Below, one piece after another: positions 8,520 through 15,996 of a stretch of DNA of 64,000 nucleotides. The notes under the pieces were generated by a model that was not told where the DNA came from, did no database searches, and was given only the letters and a program-made list of their open reading frames with translations. Position 1 is the stretch's first letter, and each line of letters opens with the position of its first letter. Source of the stretch: Lacticaseibacillus absianus (GTDB lineage: Bacteria > Bacillota > Bacilli > Lactobacillales > Lactobacillaceae). A program made the translations under genes and the position numbers. Where the stretch lies: positions 824,522-888,521 of the forward strand of contig NZ_JABEKX010000001.1 in the NCBI RefSeq assembly GCF_013407595.1. Reading direction: 5' to 3'.

Positions 8520-8521
8520 GG

Positions 8522-8716
8522 TCAATCCTCCCAGAATAGGTCATCAAGTGTTTTGTTCAGTGCCTTACAGATCCGCAAACAGAGCTGGATCGTCGGGTTG
8601 TAGTCGCCTTTTTCAATCGCACCGATGGTTTGGCGGGTCACGCCGATCCGGTCGGCCAGTTCTGCTTGGGTGAGATCGTGTTCGGCGCGGGCAGCGCGCA
8701 TCTTTGTGTTCTTCAT
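8522..8716 (-). CDS. Short XRE-family transcriptional repressor (YozG/Cro-like)
   Basis: A 64-residue stand-alone helix-turn-helix protein: KMRAARAEHDLTQAELADRIGVTRQTIGAIEKGDYNPTIQLCLRICKALNKTLDDLFW. This compact type typically represses its own operon, which here includes the two FDERQ membrane proteins. The start at 8716 is chosen because GAGGTGA precedes the ATG; the longer frame runs into the promoter at 8734-8762. No effector domain is present. Confidence 0.87.
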   Translation of the reverse strand: MKNTKMRAARAEHDLTQAELADRIGVTRQTIGAIEKGDYNPTIQLCLRICKALNKTLDDLFWED

Positions 8717-8733
8717 CGGTTCACCTCGATTGT

Positions 8734-8762
8734 AGTGTATGACATAGCCAACGAAATGACAA
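8734..8762 (-). promoter_or_regulatory. Promoter of the XRE/FDERQ membrane-protein operon
   Basis: Minus strand: TTGTCA (8762-8757), 17-base spacer, TACACT (8739-8734). Confidence 0.65.
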
Positions 8763-8906
8763 GTATATTTTACATTATTAGGGTACACCGACCGTGTTTT
8801 TGCGCTGATCTTGGTCGCAATTGACGCAGCGTGGGTGTCTTAACGCTTTTGTAATCCCTGCGGTCGCCGCGACGTGGCATGATTAGGGGGAAACGGAGGG
8901 ATGAAG

Positions 8907-9620
8907 ATGACGATCTTATTAGCCACCTTGCAGGAGCGGCGCGCGGACCGCTACACCCGATCACAGCTGACGGCTGCACTGGCGCACTGGCAGGCGGCCT
9001 ATGCCTCGGTATGGCTGAGCGTGGGCGAGACTACGGCGGACTGGCTGCAGACATGGGTCATGCAGCAACCGCACAGTGTCCGGCTCCCGGTGCGCGGCGC
9101 CGCATACGCACGGCGTGAATTGGTCCGGGCGGCCCTGCCGTCGGTGCCCGCGGACGCAACGGTCCACCTCGTTGATTTTGATCGGCTGGTGACCTGGACC
9201 GCGCTGGCGCCGGACGAGCTACTGGCGTTAGGCCGCTCCACGCTGCCACCGGCCACTTACGAGGTGCTTGGACGCACACCGGCGGCTTGGGCGAGCCATC
9301 CGCAGACCTGGCGTGAGACTGAAGCCTTGACGAACCGTGTCGCAAGTGCGGTGCTGGGACTAGCCGGGATCGATATCACCGCGGGCAGTGAGCGATTCAC
9401 CGCTGACTTGATGCCCCTGTTGCTCACAGGGACCGCGGCGATGAATGATGGCGAGTGGCCGCGCTTGTGTCAGGCGGCCGGTGCAACGCTGCGCTATCGC
9501 GCCTGTGAGGGGTTGGCGTACCGCGCCGACTTGAACGGTTACGGCCGTGATGAGACCCGCGAACTGGTCGGCCGGATACGGCTCGCTGCGGTGATCACAC
9601 AGTCGCTGATCGCGGACTGA
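8907..9620 (+). CDS. Hypothetical protein with nucleotide-sugar transferase-like features
   Basis: About 238 residues with no membrane segment. Residues 85-115 (VHLVDFDRLVTWTALAPDELLALG) and the following LGRTPAAWASHPQTWRETEALTNRVASAVLG segment, then NDGEWPRL near residue 185, resemble an uncharacterised GT-A-like family that has D-x-D-R-L, a THP-x-T-x-R-E-T-E stretch and an EWP motif. Assignment as a glycosyltransferase is therefore an inference from fold-like features only. Two ATGs compete: 8901 abuts GGAGGG, so the one at 8907, six bases behind it, is preferred. Monocistronic. Confidence 0.5.
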   Translation: MTILLATLQERRADRYTRSQLTAALAHWQAAYASVWLSVGETTADWLQTWVMQQPHSVRLPVRGAAYARRELVRAALPSVPADATVHLVDFDRLVTWTALAPDELLALGRSTLPPATYEVLGRTPAAWASHPQTWRETEALTNRVASAVLGLAGIDITAGSERFTADLMPLLLTGTAAMNDGEWPRLCQAAGATLRYRACEGLAYRADLNGYGRDETRELVGRIRLAAVITQSLIAD

Positions 9621-9779
9621 CGCGCTAACGCCGCTGGATTAAGGCCAAGGTTGGGGCGTCGGGGGTGGGCTGACAAGGCTGCGGAAGACCGACGCGATGA
9701 GGGCGTGTCAGCACCGGTGCGTTGAGTCGCGGGGCGGGTCTTTCCGGTCAGCGCTGATGGATCAGATTAAAAAACGGTG

Positions 9780-9808
9780 TTGACATCATGAGAGTTCGCG
9801 GCTATCAT
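9780..9808 (+). promoter_or_regulatory. Promoter of the methionine T-box transcript
   Basis: TTGACA (9780-9785), exact 17-base spacer, TATCAT (9803-9808). The transcript would start near 9815, at the base of the T-box leader. Confidence 0.8.
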
Positions 9809-9814
9809 GAACCA

Positions 9815-10074
9815 CAACAACAGATGACGTGCTACGCGAAGAAGAGTAGCCAGCAAGCCGCGCTAAAGAGACCCCGGATGGTGAGAAAGGGACGCGGCGA
9901 CCTGGTGAAGATGAGCTTCAATCAGCAGCCCAGGGGTTCACGCCGTTGAGCCGGGTGCAACCGTTACAGATGCCGGGGATCATCAGGGTCCCGCTGAGGT
10001 GGGGTGACCCACGAACACAGGGTGGTAACGCGAGCGATCGTCCCTCGACTGGTAGTCAGTCGAGGGATTTTTTT
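9815..10074 (+). ncRNA. T-box riboswitch with methionine specifier
   Basis: Leader RNA that reads tRNA charging and controls termination. The conserved T-box AGGGTGGTAACGCG lies at 10019-10032. It is followed by a terminator (stem TCCCTCGACT/AGTCGAGGGA, 10041-10067, then seven T). Stem I carries the AGTA internal loop after GAAGAAG, and the distal GGTGAGAAAGG turn. On its 3' side the sequence GGTGAAG is followed by ATG at 9911-9913, the specifier codon for methionine. This is the same spacing from GAA as the TAC specifier of the tyrS T-box later in this window. Uncharged tRNA-Met should therefore switch on the MetE-like gene and luxS. Confidence 0.88.
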
Positions 10075-10178
10075 GTTCAGCTGACGGCGTGACAATGTAC
10101 CCGCACCGCTAGGGACACTTGCCGATGCCCCGCTCATCACACTGCCCGTACACACAAGCCAATCACGGAGGACAAAAC

Positions 10179-11300
10179 ATGACAACGACGACACACGCCC
10201 CATTTCACGCAGATCTGGTCGGGAGCTTGCTCCGCCCGGCGACTTTGAAGCAAGCCCACGCTGACCGAGAGGCTGGCAAGATCACAACTGAAGCGGAACA
10301 GGCGATCCAGCAGGCGGAGATCCGCCGCATTGTCGACAAGCAGGTCGAGTTGGGGTTCAAGGCGGTGACGGACGGGGAATTCTCTCGCCAGTACTGGCAC
10401 CTCGATTTCTTCTGGGGCCTAAGCGGTGTTGCTGAACTGCGCCACGCGACGTACGATAAGAACTTCAAAGGCGATATCGCGCCTGCGGACAACGTTAAGC
10501 TGGCTGGCCGCGTCACCTTCAACCCGGCACACCCGTTCTTTGACGCATTCAGTTACCTGAACAGCATCGTGCCGGAAGGGGTGCTGGCCAAGCAGACGAT
10601 CCCGACGCCTTCGTTGCTGTTCCGTGATCATCGCAGTGATAACTGGGCTGAGTTTTACCCCAGCATCGACGCGCTGGAACAAGATGTGATCACGGCGTAT
10701 GTCCAGACGATCCAGCGCTTCTACGCGCTGGGGTGCCGCTACATCCAGATCGACGACACGAACTGGGCGTTTTTGATCCACAATTTGCGTCGCACGGCAG
10801 GCGATAAGACGGCGGCCCAACCGTTCATCGAGCTGGCCGAGCGCTCACACCGGCTGCTTGCCGGGATCCTTGCCCAAGTACCGGATGATCTGACGGTCAC
10901 CTCACATATCTGCCGCGGCAACTTCCAATCGACTTACCTGTTCACTGGCGGTTATGAGTATGTCGCTGAATACCTGAAGGATCTGCCATATGACGGGCTA
11001 TTCCTTGAATATGACAACCCGCGTTCAGGTAGTTTTGCGCCGCTTGAGACGATCTGGAATCACGACGCGAACAAGACACTGGTGCTGGGGGTGATCACGT
11101 CTAAGTTCCCAGACCTCGAGGCACCTGCACAGATCGAGCACCACTTCGACGAGGCGAAGGCGCTGATCCCGCTGGCGAATCTGGCCCTGTCGACGCAGTG
11201 CGGGTTCGCCTCCACTGAGGAAGGGAACAAACTGACCGAGGCGCAGCAATGGGCGAAGTTGCAGTTGGTTCAAGAGATCGCGCAGACACTGTGGGCGTGA
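10179..11300 (+). CDS. MetE-like (YxjG/YxjH family) methyltransferase, homocysteine methylation
   Basis: Cobalamin-independent methionine synthase-like enzyme of 373 residues, matching the C-terminal catalytic barrel only. It probably methylates homocysteine to methionine. Visible motifs are DLVGSLLRP at the N-terminus, [16 protein letters not shown] (typical of YxjG/H proteins), the zinc-ligand region SHICRGNF and STQCGFAS near the C-terminus. The start at 10179 follows GGAGG by eight bases. It lies behind a methionine T-box and 40 bp in front of luxS, so both belong to the activated methyl cycle and are induced on methionine starvation. The methyl donor (a folate or another compound) is not known for the short family. 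Confidence 0.87.
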   Translation: MTTTTHAPFHADLVGSLLRPATLKQAHADREAGKITTEAEQAIQQAEIRRIVDKQVELGFKAVTDGEFSRQYWHLDFFWGLSGVAELRHATYDKNFKGDIAPADNVKLAGRVTFNPAHPFFDAFSYLNSIVPEGVLAKQTIPTPSLLFRDHRSDNWAEFYPSIDALEQDVITAYVQTIQRFYALGCRYIQIDDTNWAFLIHNLRRTAGDKTAAQPFIELAERSHRLLAGILAQVPDDLTVTSHICRGNFQSTYLFTGGYEYVAEYLKDLPYDGLFLEYDNPRSGSFAPLETIWNHDANKTLVLGVITSKFPDLEAPAQIEHHFDEAKALIPLANLALSTQCGFASTEEGNKLTEAQQWAKLQLVQEIAQTLWA

Positions 11301-11340
11301 CGTGGTATGCTGGCATCATCATTTAATGGAGGAGATCAGA

Positions 11341-11817
11341 ATGGCAAAAGTCGAAAGTTTTGAATTAGATCACACGCGGGTCTTGGCGCCGTATGTCCGC
11401 TTAATCGCGGTAGAGGAAGGCCCGCACGGCGATAAGATCTCGAATTTTGATCTGCGGTTGGTTCAACCCAACGCGGATGCGATCCCGACCGGTGGTCTGC
11501 ACACGATCGAGCACCTGTTGGCCAGTCTGTTGCGCGACCGGATGGATGGTGTGATCGACTGCTCACCGTTCGGTTGCCGCACCGGGTTTCATCTGATCAC
11601 CTGGGGCGAGCACAGCACGACCGAGGTCGCAACGGCGCTCAAAGGGAGCCTGACGGCGATCACGACGGCGATCACCTGGGCAGACGTGCCCGGGACGACG
11701 ATCGAGTCTTGTGGGAACTACAAGGACCACAGCCTGTTTTCGGCGAAGGAGTGGAGCAAGCTGATCCTGAGCCAGGGGATCTCGGTCGACCCATTCGACC
11801 GGCGCGTGTTGGTCTGA
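11341..11817 (+). CDS. luxS: S-ribosylhomocysteine lyase (autoinducer-2 synthase)
   Basis: Metalloenzyme cleaving S-ribosylhomocysteine to homocysteine and DPD, the precursor of AI-2. The 158-residue length is normal. Metal ligands are His54 and His58 in HTIEHLL and Cys124 in ESCGNYKDH; the catalytic Glu57 is in the same helix, and Cys79 lies in [13 protein letters not shown] precedes the ATG by eight bases. It shares the transcript with the MetE-like gene 40 bp upstream, so LuxS output should follow the methionine T-box, coupling AI-2 production to methionine supply. A terminator follows at 11917. Confidence 0.97.
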   Translation: MAKVESFELDHTRVLAPYVRLIAVEEGPHGDKISNFDLRLVQPNADAIPTGGLHTIEHLLASLLRDRMDGVIDCSPFGCRTGFHLITWGEHSTTEVATALKGSLTAITTAITWADVPGTTIESCGNYKDHSLFSAKEWSKLILSQGISVDPFDRRVLV

Positions 11818-11916
11818 CCGAACACAAAGGGGCTAAAACACAATTAACGGCCCAAGAATGAATCACGACTGTTCCAGACGAGTACGACCCATGAAGCGAC
11901 GCCCAAGTCGAATAAG

Positions 11917-11966
11917 CGCGGTCCCGCGAAAGCCCTAAGCTCAGGGTTTTCACGGGACCGCGTTTA
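11917..11966 (+). terminator. Terminator of the metE-like/luxS operon
   Basis: Arms CGCGGTCCCG and CGGGACCGCG with an inner CCCT/AGGG stem, followed by a short T-rich tract. Confidence 0.75.
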
Positions 11967-12014
11967 TGCTCTGGTAAAACCGCTTTATGGCTCAGCCGCT
12001 TTGTGTCGCCGCAC

Positions 12015-12389
12015 TCAGCCCAAGGCGGCGCGGGTGTCGATCAGCGATTGTAACTTGGTGGTCACGAACACGATCGTCTTACTGGACGGTGAGAATAGCG
12101 AATGTTCGGGGCGGGAGTGCTGCCAGTCGATCACGCCGTATTGCGGCGCGAGTCGCTGGATGTCGGCCGGACCATAGTCGATCTGGTCGGCCAAGCCCCA
12201 CATGGTCGCCAATGCGCGGCGGCGCAAGCGGATGACCTTGCGGCAGATGACCTGATTGGCGATCAGCCACACGAGGTAAGCGGCCCACGCAAGCCACGGG
12301 TAGCCGGTCCGAAACAGGATAAGGTATAGGGCGATCAGGCCCAGCACCGTTGCGCTGGCCCACAGCCACATGATCTGGTGTGTCTTCAT
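12015..12389 (-). CDS. Small protein with two N-terminal membrane helices, unknown
   Basis: A 124-residue protein with two adjacent membrane helices (about residues 7-26 and 31-50) and a basic cytosolic tail (RKVIRLRRRAL) followed by a roughly 60-residue soluble part. GGAGG stands eight bases before ATG 12389; a GTG three codons upstream overlaps the ribosome binding site. No family recognised. It is separated from the upstream minus-strand genes by a terminator at 12438-12468, so it is transcribed alone. Confidence 0.6.
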   Translation of the reverse strand: MKTHQIMWLWASATVLGLIALYLILFRTGYPWLAWAAYLVWLIANQVICRKVIRLRRRALATMWGLADQIDYGPADIQRLAPQYGVIDWQHSRPEHSLFSPSSKTIVFVTTKLQSLIDTRAALG

Positions 12390-12437
12390 CTCCGGCACCT
12401 CCTTATGGCTAGTGTACGCGCTTTCGAGTGGCCGTGC

Positions 12438-12468
12438 AAAAAAAAGCCCACTGAACTGGCCGGGGGCT
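12438..12468 (-). terminator. Terminator of the lipoprotein operon (minus strand)
   Basis: Read on the minus strand: GCCC...GGGC stem within a GC-rich block followed by eight T. The stem is short; the T-run is the stronger sign. Confidence 0.55.
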
Positions 12469-12518
12469 CAAGCTGCGTTGGGGCGCCTGCCGACAAGTCT
12501 GTGGCGCTTGCTGGGCCC

Positions 12519-12911
12519 TTACTTGTAGGTCACGGTATAGCGGGTGACGCGCCAGGTTTGTTTGTTGGTGGCGGTCACGCCGATCTGCTCGACTTTGGCC
12601 TTGATCTGTGGGGCGGTCAGGCCGTAGCGGGGAAAACACGGCAGCTCGGCATAAGTCAGCCCCAGCCAGCCGGATCCTTCGGTCGTGGTCGCGGTCGCAG
12701 ACCCTGCGGTTTCGGTGTACGTCTGATTGTAGCGAACGGACTTGCCGGTCTGCTCGTTTTGGATCTCTAAGTAACTGGTAATGCGCGGTTTAGTGGCGTG
12801 CTTGGTCTTAGCTGCGGTGACTGTGGGGACAGACATTGGGCGCAGCGCCTGATAACTAGTGATGCCTGCTAGGGCCACGAGCAAGGCGCCGGCTAACCGT
12901 GACCGGATCAT
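12519..12911 (-). CDS. Small secreted protein, unknown
   Basis: A 130-residue protein with an N-terminal signal or anchor (residues 1-22, MIRSRLAGALLVALAGITSYQ) and a Thr/Tyr-rich mature part. AAGGAG lies eight bases before the ATG at 12911. It follows the lipoprotein gene by 27 bp in the same direction and both end at the terminator 12438-12468, so they form a two-gene operon of exported proteins. The mature domain (ITSYLEIQNEQTGKSVRY) looks beta-rich; no family assigned. Confidence 0.6.
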   Translation of the reverse strand: MIRSRLAGALLVALAGITSYQALRPMSVPTVTAAKTKHATKPRITSYLEIQNEQTGKSVRYNQTYTETAGSATATTTEGSGWLGLTYAELPCFPRYGLTAPQIKAKVEQIGVTATNKQTWRVTRYTVTYK

Positions 12912-12938
12912 GTCAATCACTCCTTTGGCGAATTGGGC

Positions 12939-13553
12939 TTAGTTGGTGAGGGTGGTCGTGAAGCACAGTGGTACCAGCATTCCCGCACTTTGGTAACTGA
13001 TGGTGAAGGGACTGCCACTGCCCTTGAAGCTCGGCATCTCGGCCCAAAAGGTCATCGTGCCAGTGGTGCCGCTGGCGGCCCGGCCACCACCAGCCATCTG
13101 GTTTTTGACGATCTGACCGGGCTGGTCATCGAACCCGCGAATGGTGAAGTCGGTGAGTCTGGGCGCAAAACCGTCCGATCGCGCGTAGTTATGGTAGGTC
13201 ACAGTGACTTGAACGCCTTTGCGCGCCGTCAGGACCACGCCGCGCGTATCGGCGGCAATAATGGTTTCACCTTGGGCACTGAAGTCATTGGTGACGGCTT
13301 TGAGCGTTATGCCGAACTGTGGCTCGCTTTGCAAGTCTTGAACGATGCCTTCTTTGCCCGCAGCGAAGCTCGTCGGAGTCACGACCAGGCGCTTGGCGCG
13401 CACCTGGCTGAGCTGGGACTTGAGTTGCTTGTTCTCACGGACCAAGGCTGCTGTCGAATCAGTTTTGGCTGGTTGGCCGCACGCCGTCAAGAGCCCGCTG
13501 ATCAAAGCGATCACGGTCACGTGGGCGAGCCAGTGCGCGGATGTGCGTGTCAT
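12939..13553 (-). CDS. Lipoprotein of unknown function
   Basis: A 204-residue protein with a type II signal peptide: basic start, hydrophobic core and lipobox LLTAC with the lipidated Cys25. A short coiled coil follows (STAALVRENKQLKSQLSQVRAKR, about 33-55), then a beta-rich domain of about 140 residues with the DFTIRGFDDQPGQIVKNQMAGGGRAASGTTGTMTF pattern. That layout resembles DUF4352-type extracellular domains, but I am not certain. GAGGAG precedes the ATG at 13553 by seven bases. A TATAAT at 13583-13578 (minus strand) is a likely -10. It is first gene of the exported-protein operon. Confidence 0.7.
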   Translation of the reverse strand: MTRTSAHWLAHVTVIALISGLLTACGQPAKTDSTAALVRENKQLKSQLSQVRAKRLVVTPTSFAAGKEGIVQDLQSEPQFGITLKAVTNDFSAQGETIIAADTRGVVLTARKGVQVTVTYHNYARSDGFAPRLTDFTIRGFDDQPGQIVKNQMAGGGRAASGTTGTMTFWAEMPSFKGSGSPFTISYQSAGMLVPLCFTTTLTN

Positions 13554-13630
13554 ATGCCCACTCCTCATGCTTTATTAATTATATTCTAATCCGAGGCGGC
13601 GATCGCCACAAGACTTAGGCCACTGAAACC

Positions 13631-13656
13631 AAAAAAAACACGTCGCAGGGACGTGT
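13631..13656 (-). terminator. Terminator of the Cof-type HAD gene (minus strand)
   Basis: Minus strand: ACACGTC/GACGTGT stem with five-base loop and eight T. Confidence 0.9.
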
Positions 13657-13667
13657 TTGTGGTCAGA

Positions 13668-14486
13668 TCAGGCCTGGTCGCCGAAGAATTGGTGCAAGAA
13701 GGCAGCCACGCCGTCGTGGTGGATGTCGCGCGTGTGGTAGTCGACCGCGGCCTTCACGGTTGCGTTGGCGTTCCCCATCGCAACACCGTACCGGACAGTG
13801 GTCAGCATCTGGAGGTCGTTATTGCCATCGCCGAACGCCATCGTGTGGTCCAGTGGGATCTTGAGCTGCGCACAGACGCGGCGGATCGCCGTCGCCTTGT
13901 TCACGCCGTGAGCGGTGATCTCGATGTTGTCCGGTGCAGAGCTTGAGGTGTCGATGTCGGTGATCGTCGTGTAGGCAGCTCGGGCTGCGGCCAGCTTCTC
14001 GGCGTCGAGCGGTTCGATCGCGATCCCGTTGGTGATCTCAGCTTGATGCGCCAGCAGCGCCTCGGCCGAATCGATCCGCAGGTAGTGGGCAGGATCCTGG
14101 CCGGCGATCCGGTTGGACCCATCTTGGGTCATGTGCGTCGGCAATGCGTCGAGGTAGAGCACGCGTTCCTGGGTGAAAAAGTAGGTCGGCAGCTGCAACC
14201 GGTGGCTGGCCGCATACATTTGGCTCAGCGCGTCAGCCGTGAAGTGGCAGGCGTCGATCGTCCCGTCGATCTGAGTGACTGACCCGTTGGCGCCGATGAC
14301 GTTCAACCCGGGGCTGACCCGGTCAGCCATCTCGCGGGCGGAGAACAGTGGCCGACCGCTGGCGATGAAGAACTGATGGCCCGCCTGGCGGTACTTCGCG
14401 ATCGCGGCTTTGGTCGCGACAGTGGGAATCTGGGTATGATCGACCAGGGTCCCGTCGACGTCCATAAAAATTGCGTATGTTGACAT
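13668..14486 (-). CDS. Cof-type HAD-IIB sugar-phosphate phosphatase
   Basis: Cytosolic phosphatase of 272 residues. Motif I is FMDVDGTLVDH (nucleophile at residue 9, acid/base at 11). Motif II is FFIASGRP. A large C2-type cap occupies about residues 85-200. Motif III/IV is HGVNKATAIRRV..HTMAFGDGNNDLQML followed by GVAMGNA, which is diagnostic of the Cof/YkrA subfamily. Typical substrates are sugar phosphates or flavin/PLP phosphates. I use the ATG at 14486, with AAAGGA upstream; frame extensions further 5' have no ribosome binding site and overlap the region divergent to the DUF6440 gene. Confidence 0.88.
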   Translation of the reverse strand: MSTYAIFMDVDGTLVDHTQIPTVATKAAIAKYRQAGHQFFIASGRPLFSAREMADRVSPGLNVIGANGSVTQIDGTIDACHFTADALSQMYAASHRLQLPTYFFTQERVLYLDALPTHMTQDGSNRIAGQDPAHYLRIDSAEALLAHQAEITNGIAIEPLDAEKLAAARAAYTTITDIDTSSSAPDNIEITAHGVNKATAIRRVCAQLKIPLDHTMAFGDGNNDLQMLTTVRYGVAMGNANATVKAAVDYHTRDIHHDGVAAFLHQFFGDQA

Positions 14487-14603
14487 GCCTGACATCCTTT
14501 GTCTATGTGATGCCTTCAGTCTAAGCGTTTTCACCACCGAAAACAACCGCTTGCCAAAGTCACTTGACTGGGGCACACTGAAGCACGATAAGGAGGTGAG
14601 CCA

Positions 14604-14789
14604 ATGAAAGATCAACGGTTCGTCCGGGTGCACCAAGAGACTAGCTATGCGCATGTGATCGAGATCCTCGTCGACCGACAGACGCGCGTGCAATATCTGT
14701 GTAGCACCGTCGGCGTCGGGGGCGGTAGTCTGGTCGTGCTCGTCGATGCGCAGGGTCATCCCTTGCTATACGACGGGTCCCTCGATTAA
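14604..14789 (+). CDS. DUF6440 family small protein
   Basis: A 61-residue soluble protein. The pattern RFVRVHQE..YAHVIEILVDRQTRVQYLC...GVGGGSLVVLVDAQGHPLLYD fits the DUF6440 family, whose members share RF-x-n-EI-x-VD-x-x-TGV-x-YL and a GGG-x3-L-x-D-x-x-G-x-P ending. Function is unknown. AAGGAGG is eight bases before the ATG, one of the strongest ribosome binding sites here, so it is a real gene despite the size. It is followed at once by a perfect 14-bp stem. Confidence 0.75.
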   Translation: MKDQRFVRVHQETSYAHVIEILVDRQTRVQYLCSTVGVGGGSLVVLVDAQGHPLLYDGSLD

Positions 14790-14793
14790 CGCA

Positions 14794-14827
14794 CTGAAGC
14801 GCCGCTGGTGGGGCAGCGGCGCTTCAG
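14794..14827 (+). terminator. Perfect 14-bp hairpin after the DUF6440 gene
   Basis: Arms CTGAAGCGCCGCTG and CAGCGGCGCTTCAG, six-base loop, no T-run. It is followed within two bases by the element starting GGTATACC that has a partner copy at 15826. Confidence 0.65.
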
Positions 14828-14874
14828 GTATACCCGACTCAGGGGGGCTGATGGGGGTAAGGAGTGGGATCGAT

Positions 14875-14946
14875 ATGAAGAAAAAGGGTTTGGCGAGAGA
14901 CTGGTATCCCTCGTTGTCTCCATTGTACCAGTTGTACGCCATTTAA
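14875..14946 (+). CDS. Possible 23-residue peptide (copy A)
   Basis: AAGGAG, nine bases before ATG, opens a 23-codon frame starting MKKKGLARDWYPSLSP and ending YQLYAI. The roughly 60 bases around the start resemble those of the 24-codon frame at 15868-15942. Each copy follows a GC hairpin that ends the preceding gene. The peptide may be a real small protein or a leader for the GNAT gene at 15025; nothing in it is recognisable. Confidence 0.3.
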   Translation: MKKKGLARDWYPSLSPLYQLYAI

Positions 14947-15024
14947 TCATTAACAATTTTGTATTTTTTGCGCAACCAGACAGTTGGTTCGAACGACCCG
15001 ACGCATCCCTTGGAGGAACACGCG

Positions 15025-15804
15025 ATGACACTGGCCACACGCTTCATGCAAGCAAATCAGAATCCGAGCCACTATTGTGAATATGTCGGGGAGACCGAGG
15101 CGGCGATCGCTGAAGGTCTTGCCGACGTGACGGTGATCGACACGCCAACGGTGCTGGCCGGGTTAGAGCAGTATGCCGTCGGGTCAGTCTGGACCGCCGA
15201 AGTCTGGGGGCCGTACTTGCGCAAAGCGGCCACGCTCGACCAGGTGATGCCAATGCTGACTGCACAGCTCACGCAACGACCGGCGCAATTGTGCTTCTTC
15301 TACACGGCAGCAGATCAAGCCCTCTCGGCGTGGCTGGCGGCGCATCACGCGACACGCACGCAAGAGACGATCTGGCGGCTCACTCCGATCGCAGGTGGGG
15401 CGGGGGTGCGGCAGCTTGAGGCGTTGACACCTGCGGTCCAGGCCCTTCACCACCAGTTCTGGCGCGGGCAGCTGCCGCCGGTGGATGCGACGCACTGGTG
15501 CTTCGTCGCGATCAGAGATGGCAGACTGGCCGGCTACGCCTATGCGGAGGTGGATGGTGAGGTCGGGCGACTGGATTTCGTCGCCGTGGCCCCAACTGCA
15601 CGCCACGCCGGCTTGGCGACCAGCTTGATTGCGGCGGTCTGGGCCGCGATGGTCGCGTATGGGCGCTCGACCGTTTTTTTGGTTCAAAGCGAGCGCGCGG
15701 TCGCCGCTGGGCGGCTCTACGCGAAGCTGGGCTTCGAGCCGGTACGGACGCTGATCGCGGATACCTTGTGGGTCCCGTTAGACGATCAAAAAGCCCGCTG
15801 TTAG
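15025..15804 (+). CDS. GNAT family N-acetyltransferase, two-domain
   Basis: A 259-residue protein. The C-terminal half is a GNAT fold: DGRLAGYAYAEVDGEVGRLDFVAVAPTARHAGLATSLIAAV (about 170-212, acetyl-CoA motif A with H-A-G-L-A-T replacing the usual R-G-x-G-x-G/A), then ERAVAAGRLYAKLGFEPV. The N-terminal 140 residues (TRFMQANQNPSHYCEYVGETEAAI) look like a degenerate GNAT or an accessory domain. TTGGAGG precedes ATG 15025 by eight bases. Its stop codon lies inside the hairpin at 15793-15816. Substrate unknown. Confidence 0.75.
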   Translation: MTLATRFMQANQNPSHYCEYVGETEAAIAEGLADVTVIDTPTVLAGLEQYAVGSVWTAEVWGPYLRKAATLDQVMPMLTAQLTQRPAQLCFFYTAADQALSAWLAAHHATRTQETIWRLTPIAGGAGVRQLEALTPAVQALHHQFWRGQLPPVDATHWCFVAIRDGRLAGYAYAEVDGEVGRLDFVAVAPTARHAGLATSLIAAVWAAMVAYGRSTVFLVQSERAVAAGRLYAKLGFEPVRTLIADTLWVPLDDQKARC

Positions 15805-15816
15805 GGGGCAGCGGGC
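15793..15816 (+). terminator. Hairpin overlapping the GNAT stop codon
   Basis: GCCCGCTG/CAGCGGGC, eight-base loop. The TAG stop is in the loop. No T-run. Confidence 0.6.
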
Positions 15817-15867
15817 TCGTGGATTGGTATCCGACCAGGGGGAACTGATCCGGATTCGGAGTAGGAT

Positions 15868-15942
15868 ATGAAAAAGTGGGTTGGGGTTAGAAGTGAGAGG
15901 CAAGCTCATTTCTATGGTTCCTATCCTACCGGGGAACTGTGA
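15868..15942 (+). CDS. Possible 24-residue peptide (copy B)
   Basis: GGAG, six bases before ATG, opens a 24-codon frame beginning MKKWVGVRSERQAHFYGSYP and ending TGEL. The frame lies in a predicted stem: GTAGGATA (15862-15869) pairs with TATCCTAC (15923-15930), and AGAAGTGAG pairs with CTCATTTCT inside it. The upstream sequence matches copy A near 14827-14880. No plus-strand gene follows, so it would not be a leader; it may be an independent small protein or part of a structured RNA. Confidence 0.35.
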   Translation: MKKWVGVRSERQAHFYGSYPTGEL

Positions 15943-15996
15943 AGGTTCTATGACGAAAGGTTAGTGAATTCGTTATTTCGGGTCATTCGCCAGCGG

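Noticed and set aside
14487-14759. 91-codon N-terminal extension of the Cof-type phosphatase
   Set aside because: Not homologous to the family, which begins at the FMDVDGT motif; it is antisense to the well-supported DUF6440 gene.
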